A stretch of DNA of 7,082 bases from CAYRSS01 sp964426945 (GTDB taxonomy: Bacteria > Planctomycetota > Phycisphaerae > UBA1845). Below are positions 1 to 5,572 of this stretch, one piece after another. Where the stretch lies: NCBI GenBank assembly GCA_964426945.1, contig CAYRSS010000098.1:1-7082 (forward strand). Direction: 5' to 3'. Numbering within the stretch: the stretch's first letter is position 1; every line of letters begins with the position of its first letter. A program made the translations under genes and the position numbers. The notes under the pieces were generated by a model. The model was not told the origin of the DNA. It did not search any database and saw nothing but the letters and a program-made list of their open reading frames with translations.

Positions 1-1
1 C

Positions 2-1099
2 CGCGTGGCGACCTCCGGCGCGATGCAGGGTTCCCGCTCGTTCCCGTTCACCGACCTCGGTGTCGAGGAGAACAGCCTCGCCGCGCACCTCATTCCGGAT
101 GTGCCGGGCGGCTACGTCGCCGGCCTCACGCTCCACCCGCACCCGATCACCATGGAGGCCTCCGAATTCGAGGCGTACCTCCGCGAAGAGGAGGCCACCC
201 GCGCCCTCGAACTCCGCGGGGCCCTGGGCGAGTCGGGCAAGCCCGGACAGGAGTTGTACACCAAGTGCGCCAAGACGATGGTGCGATTCACCGAGAGCGG
301 AGGATCGAGCTACAAGCTGGTCCTGGGGCACCCGCTTGAGATCGTCCCGCTGACCGACCCGTTCACCTGGCGATCGGGCGGGCACGCCGAGGTTGCCGTC
401 ATGTTTGAAGGCCGTCGTGCGCGAGGCATTCGCGTCTGCATCGGCCGCGAGGGAACACGCGGGCACGAATACGAGACCGTCGTCCGGACGGATAACAACG
501 GCGAGGCTCGCCTGCCGCTGGATCGCGGGGGGCTCTGGTACGTCCGAACGCATGCGATCCGCCGCCTGAGCGCAGCCCGAGCGGCCGACCACGGCCCGCG
601 CCTGCCCACCAGCTCGACCGGTCCGGACTGGGAGAGTTTCTGGGCAACCTTTACGTTCGGCGTCGGCGCGGATGACGGCGCCGGCCAGGCGATCGAGGCC
701 GTGCGCGCCGTGCACGGTGGTGCGGGTCCGTGGGCCGTACTTGGCTACCGCATGGGTCAGCGCGCGCTGCGCGAGCTGGGCCTTGTCCGCGGCTCGTTTG
801 ATCTTGAGGTCGTCCACGAGACGCCGATGGAGGTGCAGTACACCTGCATCGCCGACGGCGTGCAGGCGGCGACGGGCGCCACGATCGGTCGGCTCAACCT
901 GCGGCTGACGCCGGCGGCGCAGGCCGACTTGAAAACGGTGTTCCGCCATCGGGCCACTGGCGCGAAGGTCACCATCCAGCCGAGCGAAGCGTTTCACAAG
1001 AAGTACGCGGGCGTGCCCATGCATGAACTGGCCGACCGCGGGGCGGAGGTCGCGCGGAGCACCGATGAGGAGCTGATGACCGTGCAGACCGGGCCGTGA
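2..1099 (+). CDS. DUF4198 - FmdE-like fusion protein, 5' partial
   Basis: The reading frame is open to the left edge. A GTG at base 5 is probably an internal Val, because DUF4198 proteins normally have a signal peptide and a first strand before the segment seen here. Numbering from that GTG, residues 1-220 match the DUF4198 pattern: an EFEAYLREE helix near 54-62, the block HPLEIVPLTDPF at 109-120, a carboxypeptidase-regulatory-like beta repeat with TDNNGEARL at 162-170, and a closing WESFWATFTF at 209-218. Residues about 225-350 resemble the FmdE domain (formylmethanofuran dehydrogenase subunit E family): GYRMGQRALRELGL at 247-260, then YTCIADGVQAATGATIG at 279-295. The family's HGHxCPG motif is replaced by HGGAGPW (237-243), so its cysteine is missing, while the later Cys281 remains. 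No C-terminal zinc ribbon is present. DUF4198 proteins are often linked to metal uptake and FmdE domains bind metal. An exported metal- or cofactor-related role is inferred; the substrate is unknown. The gene ends 59 bases before the next one. Confidence 0.85.
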   Translation, partial: RVATSGAMQGSRSFPFTDLGVEENSLAAHLIPDVPGGYVAGLTLHPHPITMEASEFEAYLREEEATRALELRGALGESGKPGQELYTKCAKTMVRFTESGGSSYKLVLGHPLEIVPLTDPFTWRSGGHAEVAVMFEGRRARGIRVCIGREGTRGHEYETVVRTDNNGEARLPLDRGGLWYVRTHAIRRLSAARAADHGPRLPTSSTGPDWESFWATFTFGVGADDGAGQAIEAVRAVHGGAGPWAVLGYRMGQRALRELGLVRGSFDLEVVHETPMEVQYTCIADGVQAATGATIGRLNLRLTPAAQADLKTVFRHRATGAKVTIQPSEAFHKKYAGVPMHELADRGAEVARSTDEELMTVQTGP

Positions 1100-1147
1100 G
1101 CCGGGAGCTGGCGGCCTCCGCCCCCTGCCGGCCCGGCCGCTCACCAC

Positions 1148-1151
1148 GGAG
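1148..1151 (+). promoter_or_regulatory. Shine-Dalgarno for the DUF2183 gene
   Basis: GGAG lies 7 bases before the ATG at 1159. It decides the start. The in-frame GTG at 1096, overlapping the previous stop as GTGA, has no visible ribosome binding site, and it would add 21 residues rich in Arg, Pro and Ser ahead of a good signal peptide. Confidence 0.6.
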
Positions 1152-1158
1152 CCGTCCC

Positions 1159-2250
1159 ATGACGAATCGGACCTTACGTCACGCAGCAGCCGCCCTGAGC
1201 GTCGCGATGTTCGCGCCGGCGGCGCGGTCAGCCGACCCGGGCTCCAACCTGCGCGCGGATGAACACGTCATCCTCTTCCCGGCCGCCGCCATGCCGTCGG
1301 AGGACCGCGGTTGGCGTGTCGCGGCGCACGCGTGGGTCTTCGAGAAAGAGTCCTACGAACACCTGCTGCCGGCGCTGGCGGAGGCCCTCGGCTTCGAGGG
1401 CGAGGCCGTCAACGTCACACGTGACCCGCTGTTTCGCGAGCGGGCGCAGTGGTTTCTCGTGGACAACGAGCGAGCAAAGCGACTGGCCATGCGGATTGGG
1501 CCGGATCTGCTCACACTGGGCGACACGGGCCCCGACGGTCATGTGCGCGAGATGCTTGCCCTTTCGGTTGGCGGGGTGGCGCACGTGCGCGAGGCGGGCG
1601 CGCCGCGCATCGAAGTCATCAGCGGCGAAGCCAGCGCGGTGCGGGCGACGGCGCCGGTCCATCTCGTTCTGCCGAAGGGCCTGTCGATCATCTGCGACGT
1701 CGACGACACGCTGAAGATCAGCGAGGTGCGCGACCGGGCCGCCCTGCTTCGCAACACATTCCTCCGCGACTTCGAAGCGGTGCCGGGCATGCCGTCGCTG
1801 CTGACGCGATGGGCCGCGGAGCCGACGGCGATCGTGCACTATGTCACCGCTTCACCGTGGCAGCTCTACCCGCCGCTCTCCGCGTTCTTCGACAAGGCCG
1901 GCTATCCGGATGGCCTGTGGCACATGAAGCCCTTTCGCTTGGCGGATCGCACGTTCTTCGGACTATTCCAGTCGCCGCAGGAGTACAAGACCGCGACGAT
2001 CGAGCCGATCCTCGCCGCCTATCCGGCGCGCCGATTCGTACTGATTGGTGATTCCGGGGAGAGGGATCCGGAGGCCTACGGCGACCTGGGGCGTCGATAC
2101 CCCGAGCAGGTTCGCCTGATTCTCATCAGGGACGTGACCGACGAACCGCGCCGCGCGCTGCGCTACGAGTCGGCCTTCCGCGACCTGCCGGAGGAAAGGT
2201 GGATCATCTTCACCGATCCATCGGCCATCCCCGCGATGCCACCGGACTAG
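1159..2250 (+). CDS. exported DUF2183 / App1-type HAD-fold phosphatase
   Basis: The 363-residue protein starts at the ATG with a good Shine-Dalgarno. Residues 1-25 look like a Sec signal peptide: Arg4 and Arg7, a hydrophobic Ala-rich core, and cleavage near ARSA/DP. The N-terminal half (about 30-165) is the accessory domain usual ahead of DUF2183. Residues 172-330 are the catalytic domain. It has HAD motif I CDVDDT (nucleophile Asp180, acid/base Asp182), motif II around VTASPW (Thr230/Ser232), motif III Lys277 in SPQEYKT, and motif IV IGDSGERD (Asp298, Asp303). All key residues are intact, so the enzyme should be active. Yeast App1, which carries this domain, is a Mg-dependent phosphatidate phosphatase. 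Bacterial members are largely uncharacterised, so the substrate here is unknown, though a lipid phosphate is plausible. An alternative start at GTG 1096 gives 384 residues. The gene lies downstream of the DUF4198-FmdE gene on the same strand and converges on the opposite operon. Confidence 0.9.
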   Translation: MTNRTLRHAAAALSVAMFAPAARSADPGSNLRADEHVILFPAAAMPSEDRGWRVAAHAWVFEKESYEHLLPALAEALGFEGEAVNVTRDPLFRERAQWFLVDNERAKRLAMRIGPDLLTLGDTGPDGHVREMLALSVGGVAHVREAGAPRIEVISGEASAVRATAPVHLVLPKGLSIICDVDDTLKISEVRDRAALLRNTFLRDFEAVPGMPSLLTRWAAEPTAIVHYVTASPWQLYPPLSAFFDKAGYPDGLWHMKPFRLADRTFFGLFQSPQEYKTATIEPILAAYPARRFVLIGDSGERDPEAYGDLGRRYPEQVRLILIRDVTDEPRRALRYESAFRDLPEERWIIFTDPSAIPAMPPD

Positions 2251-2265
2251 GCAGCCCCGCCCGGT
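2251..2265. other. 15-base gap between convergent genes
   Basis: The TAG of the phosphatase gene (2248-2250) faces the TGA of the membrane-protein gene (2266-2268 on the opposite strand). The only symmetry is a 5-base inverted repeat, ACCGG at 2241-2245 with CCGGT at 2261-2265. There is no T-run on either strand, so this is not a convincing intrinsic terminator. Termination here may need Rho, or the transcripts may overlap. Confidence 0.5.
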
Positions 2266-3219
2266 TCAGAACTTCACTTTGAACACCGGCTTGAAGATGA
2301 GTGCGAACACCATCGACACGACGAAGAACGTCAGCAGCCACCAGTCGCTGCCATGCAGCCGCGACTCGAGCGGGGGATACTCGAGGCTGACCGCGGCCAC
2401 CTCGTCATCTGCCGCCAGCCCGCGCTCCGCGGGGTAGAGCAGCCAGTCCGTCCATCGCGCGGTCCGCAGGGGCGACACGCGGGCACCCGGATCGCCGACG
2501 ACGAGCTCCTTTTCGATGGCTTCGCCCGCACGCGTCAGGCGCAGGGTGTGCGTGCCCACCACGGAGGATGACAGCCGCCACACGGCCCGCCCCCCGCCAT
2601 AGACCGGGCCGGCTTCGATGTTGACGCCGTCATCAGCCTCCAGCGTCAATGCAGGGTTGGCTGCGTCGGACTCCGCTCCGTCTGCAAGCGTGACGGTCAG
2701 GTGTGTCTGCTCCCCCGGCGCCAGCGGCCGCCACTGGTGTCGCAGTCCCATCTGCCCGAGCACGAGCAGCATCGGCAGCAGCAGAATCAGGATCGGGGTC
2801 AGCATGTAGCGCTGCAGACGCAGAATCGCGAGAAACAGCCGCCCCTGCGAGAAGAACGTGACGCGAAGCTCGTCCTTGTAGAGCTTCAGCGCCAGCAGAT
2901 TCGCCTTGATGTCGTTGTTGACGCGGGTGATGGCCTTCTGGTTGGACAGGTACTTGAAGGCGATCAGCAACAGCACGCCAAACACAGCGGAGATGACCAC
3001 CAGGCCGCCGGTCGCTCCGAACGGCGAGAGCACGGCGTACACCGCGTCGGCGACGGGCGTGAGCACCGGGTTGAGCACGGCGAGCAGCGGGCGCAGCACC
3101 AAGCCCAGGATCGCGCCGAGGCCACCCCAGACCCACGCGGCCGCCCCGGCGATCGCCTCGCCCGCACCGAGGGCGAACTCGCCGAGGACTTCCAGCAGTT
3201 TGCCGATCACCTCGCCCAT
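2266..3219 (-). CDS. YidC/Oxa1/EMC3-TMCO1-like membrane protein with extracytoplasmic beta insert
   Basis: The 317-residue protein is last in the minus-strand operon. The ATG at 3219 follows a G-rich stretch (GGGGGTG at 3228-3222). A TTG at 3240 would add seven residues (seven-residue N-terminal extension rich in Arg and Gly). Hydrophobic segments lie at about 28-48, 70-90, 140-158 and 292-310. Between the second and third is a charged helical stretch (about 91-138) with KYLSNQKAITRVNNDIKANL and then an aromatic/basic segment. This layout of membrane helix, cytosolic helical hairpin and membrane helix is the hallmark of the Oxa1/YidC superfamily, including the DUF106, EMC3 and TMCO1 branches. 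Residues 160-290 lack hydrophobic helices, alternate like beta strands and carry many acidic residues. They are probably an extracytoplasmic beta domain inserted before the last helix. The basic C-terminus (KPVFKVKF) fits a cytosolic end. A role in membrane protein insertion or as an assembly partner of the neighbouring phosphodiesterases is inferred from fold resemblance and context. Family placement by eye is moderately secure; function is not known. Confidence 0.75.
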   Translation of the reverse strand: MGEVIGKLLEVLGEFALGAGEAIAGAAAWVWGGLGAILGLVLRPLLAVLNPVLTPVADAVYAVLSPFGATGGLVVISAVFGVLLLIAFKYLSNQKAITRVNNDIKANLLALKLYKDELRVTFFSQGRLFLAILRLQRYMLTPILILLLPMLLVLGQMGLRHQWRPLAPGEQTHLTVTLADGAESDAANPALTLEADDGVNIEAGPVYGGGRAVWRLSSSVVGTHTLRLTRAGEAIEKELVVGDPGARVSPLRTARWTDWLLYPAERGLAADDEVAAVSLEYPPLESRLHGSDWWLLTFFVVSMVFALIFKPVFKVKF

Positions 3220-3246
3220 GACACCCCCGCGGCGCGCCAACGCGGC

Positions 3247-3432
3247 CTACTCGATGTAGCCCAGACCCTTGAGCCGCTCGGTCACCTGCGCATCGTCCTC
3301 GGCCGACTCGATGACCGAAAGCTCCTTCTCGATCATGTGCACGATGAAGTCCTCGGGCGATGGATAGCCCGCAGCGGTCGCCACCTTGCGCACGCGCTCC
3401 AGCAGGCTGTCGTCAATCTTGATCTTGGCCAT
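3247..3432 (-). CDS. small ribbon-helix-helix-like protein with LKGLGYIE tail
   Basis: The ATG at 3432 gives 61 residues. An in-frame start at 3480 would lie inside the upstream phosphodiesterase gene and is less likely. Residues 2-7 (AKIKID) read as a short beta strand, 8-21 as helix A (DSLLERVRKVATAA), a Gly-Tyr-Pro-Ser turn follows, and 25-36 form helix B (PEDFIVHMIEKE). This is the order of Arc/MetJ/CopG-type ribbon-helix-helix proteins. The last third (about 39-61) is acidic and then ends ERLKGLGYIE. That tail resembles the C-terminal Leu-x-x-Leu-Gly-Tyr motif seen at the end of many sulfatases and related phosphodiesterases. The gene lies 7 bases after the phosphodiesterase stop and 27 bases before the membrane-protein ATG, so it is translated as part of the same operon. 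It could be a DNA-binding regulator of the operon or a non-DNA-binding partner of its enzymes; the sequence does not decide between these. Confidence 0.8.
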   Translation of the reverse strand: MAKIKIDDSLLERVRKVATAAGYPSPEDFIVHMIEKELSVIESAEDDAQVTERLKGLGYIE

Positions 3433-3439
3433 GTCGCAA

Positions 3440-5521
3440 CTAGTTCCTCTCTTCACGGGCTGTGAACACGCTGCCGCCACGCATCTGCGGGCCGGGGGGC
3501 AGGCCGAATTCCGCCAGAATCGTCGGCGCGAGGTCGATCAGGGAAGGATCCTCGCGCAAGAGCGGCCGGTTGCTGAACAGCACGCCGGGAACCTCCTCGG
3601 CCGCGACGCAGTGGTCGGCACTCCACGCCTTCTTGTTGTCCTGAAACACGCTGCGGAACACGCGCCCCTGCACGGTGGCCCATGAGGCGCGGTAGTCGCG
3701 GTGATAGCCGACAATCAGGTCTGGGGCGTTGACTGTCTGCGGACCGTGGTACACCTCGTCAGCGCGGTAGACACGGGCTATGACCGGCTTGCCATCCTTC
3801 GGATCGCGTACGGCGAGCAGTTTCTCGGAGATTTCGGTCAGCAGCGCCTCGCGCTGCTCCGCCGTCACGATGCCATCACGTTCGCGTCCGGCGAGGTTGA
3901 GGTAGAGGCTGTTAAGCCCCATGCCGTACGCCCGCGTCTTTGACCAGTCCACGAGCTTGTGCCGCGGATCCAGCAGCGAGCCGCAGTCCGGTGGGTAGAT
4001 GTAACCCTCGTCGCGCAGCCAGCTGTTGAGGTTGAACTCCCGCCGGAAGTTGCAGAAGCCGTGATCGGACATGACCATGATGGTCGTGTCGCTGCCGTGA
4101 TCTGCGAGGATCCTGCCGACGACTTCGTCCATGCGGCGATACACATCCGCCACGACGCCGTGATACTCCCGCGCCTGCTCGGGCGTGCGGTAGGGATGAG
4201 GCTCGTCCGAGTCCCACCAGAACATGTGCGCCTGGAGATCCGTACTCGAGAAGTAAAAGAACAGCAGCCCTTCGCGATACTCCTTCAGCGCGGCATCGAG
4301 CAGGCTCAGCCGCTCCTCAAGCACGTACGCCGCCTGCTCCTTGTATTCCTCGTCGGTGAACACGCGGTTGGTCAGGGCCTTATGATCCTCCTGGAAGCCG
4401 GCGGTGTAGAACAGGCCGAGCTTCTCGGCGAGTTCTTCGATGAACTCCGCCGGCTCGGTGACCTTCTGCCCCGCCGGGTTCGACGGGTCGATGTTGATCG
4501 GCGTGACGTAGAGCCGCAGCAGCGGCCGGACCTCCTGCAGGTAGAACCGGCAGATACCCGGCGCGAAGTCGTTGGGCAGAAACGACGGTCGCTCCAGTTC
4601 GAACGCAATCTGGATCCAGTCGCTCCACTCCCCCTTGCGAAGCACGATCGAGCGGCCCTGGATGTCGATGCGGGCTTCGTCGGCCGTGTCGTGGCGGTAG
4701 ACCTCGAAGGGGATCGAACTCTGAGCCGGCCCGGTGTAGCCACTGGTTGCGACCGTGGCGTGCATCGGATCACTCGGGCCGAGGATCTTCAGCTTCGCCG
4801 CTCTACCCGCAAACGTGACCGGGAAGTGCCAGCCGCCCTCGAGCAACTCGGCAACGATGGTGTCCTCGGAGAAGTGCTGATACGTGCCGTAGCTGCCCAT
4901 CAGGTCGGGCACGCCCATTCCCGCCAGGCAGCACATGTGCCCGTGGTGCGACTCGCTCGGCGGGTAGTTTGCGGGAATGTCGTAGAGTCGGATCGGGATG
5001 CGGGCGGCGTCGAGGTAATCCCAGAAGGGCACGCCCTCGCGCTTGAGCAGTGTAACCGGCGCCTTGTGGTTGAACGGCCAGAAGGTCAGGGGAATTCTGA
5101 AATCGCCGACCTGCCACCCTTCCTCGACAAGCTGCGATTCCGGATCAATCCCGCGTGTTTCGGCGGCGGAGTAGTACATGCCCTCGTACTGGCGAGAGGG
5201 ATCACGATGAACGAAGTCGAAGATACCGTGTGTGCCGGGATCGGCGCCGGTGATGAAGTTCGACCAGGCGACGGGGCTCTGTGGCGGAATGCTGGTGCCC
5301 AGCGGCTTGAAGCCTCCCGCGTCGCGCAGACGGGCAAGGTTCGGTAACTGGCCTTCGTTCATCAGCCGGTCGCAAAGGCGCGGGTCCATCCCGTCCATGC
5401 CGATGACGATGACCTTCCGCCCGCCGGCGTCCCCCACCGGGCGCGAGGCCGGCGCAAACACCATCCACCCGCCCACCAGGGCCACCACCACTGCCGCTGC
5501 GATCGCCGCAATACGCTTCAC
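3440..5521 (-). CDS. exported alkaline-phosphatase-superfamily phosphodiesterase (type I phosphodiesterase / nucleotide pyrophosphatase fold)
   Basis: The complete 693-residue protein starts at GTG 5521. An in-frame TGA four codons upstream (5534-5536) leaves no earlier start, and GAGG lies 10 bases ahead. Residues 1-25 are a signal peptide or N-terminal anchor: Lys2-Arg3, a hydrophobic core at 4-22, then APAS. The catalytic core has all ligands of the two-metal site in family order: Asp43 in VIVIGMDGMD; Ser82 in PPQSPVAWSNF, in the position of the Thr nucleophile of nucleotide pyrophosphatases; Asp428 and His432 in STDLQAHMFW; Asp486-His487 in MSDHGF; and His637 in ADHC. TGADPGTHGIFDF (91-103) is the usual family block after the nucleophile. 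An insert of about 250-340 carries beta-rich sequence and YVTPINIDP. The enzyme should hydrolyse or transfer phospho-diesters or monoesters outside the cytoplasm; the natural substrate cannot be read from sequence. It is a paralogue of the gene just upstream and overlaps nothing. Confidence 0.94.
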   Translation of the reverse strand: MKRIAAIAAAVVVALVGGWMVFAPASRPVGDAGGRKVIVIGMDGMDPRLCDRLMNEGQLPNLARLRDAGGFKPLGTSIPPQSPVAWSNFITGADPGTHGIFDFVHRDPSRQYEGMYYSAAETRGIDPESQLVEEGWQVGDFRIPLTFWPFNHKAPVTLLKREGVPFWDYLDAARIPIRLYDIPANYPPSESHHGHMCCLAGMGVPDLMGSYGTYQHFSEDTIVAELLEGGWHFPVTFAGRAAKLKILGPSDPMHATVATSGYTGPAQSSIPFEVYRHDTADEARIDIQGRSIVLRKGEWSDWIQIAFELERPSFLPNDFAPGICRFYLQEVRPLLRLYVTPINIDPSNPAGQKVTEPAEFIEELAEKLGLFYTAGFQEDHKALTNRVFTDEEYKEQAAYVLEERLSLLDAALKEYREGLLFFYFSSTDLQAHMFWWDSDEPHPYRTPEQAREYHGVVADVYRRMDEVVGRILADHGSDTTIMVMSDHGFCNFRREFNLNSWLRDEGYIYPPDCGSLLDPRHKLVDWSKTRAYGMGLNSLYLNLAGRERDGIVTAEQREALLTEISEKLLAVRDPKDGKPVIARVYRADEVYHGPQTVNAPDLIVGYHRDYRASWATVQGRVFRSVFQDNKKAWSADHCVAAEEVPGVLFSNRPLLREDPSLIDLAPTILAEFGLPPGPQMRGGSVFTAREERN
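3443..3452 (-). promoter_or_regulatory. Shine-Dalgarno for the small RHH-like gene
   Basis: On the minus strand AGAGAGGAAC ends the coding part of the phosphodiesterase gene, directly before its TAG, and sits about 11-13 bases before the ATG at 3432. This supports the 61-residue start and close translational coupling between the two genes. Confidence 0.5.
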
Positions 5522-5572
5522 GAATCCGAATCCTCAACCTGGTTCGCCCGTCCCCTGCCCTCGGCCCGCGTC
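5522..5572 (-). other. 51-base spacer between the tandem phosphodiesterase genes
   Basis: The spacer contains the Shine-Dalgarno GAGG (5535-5532) for the downstream GTG start and an in-frame stop (5534-5536) that fixes that start. I see no convincing promoter or terminator. CCTGCC (5554-5559) and GGCAGG (5576-5581) can pair across a 16-base loop, but the stem is short, has no T-run and overlaps the upstream stop. Read-through from the upstream gene is the simplest reading. Confidence 0.5.

Noticed and set aside
154..163. GGAGGCCTCC palindrome in the first gene
   Set aside because: Ten-base palindromes are expected several times by chance in a window of this length.
1096..1158. N-terminal extension of the DUF2183 protein from a GTG overlapping the previous stop
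   Set aside because: No ribosome binding site precedes it, and it would bury a good signal peptide behind 21 Arg/Pro/Ser-rich residues.
1228..1839. Minus-strand open frame of 203 codons opposite the DUF2183 gene
   Set aside because: The sense strand carries an intact HAD enzyme. The antisense translation is Arg-rich and unrecognisable.
2701..3465. Plus-strand open frame of 254 codons, rich in Gln, Arg and His, opposite the membrane-protein and small genes
   Set aside because: It spans three real genes on the other strand and has low-complexity composition and no motif. It is an antisense shadow.
3959..5347. Long plus-strand open frame of 462 codons opposite the phosphodiesterase gene
   Set aside because: It is antisense to a gene with complete catalytic motifs. 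Its translation is Arg/Val/Glu-rich with no recognisable domain, as is common for antisense frames in GC-rich DNA.
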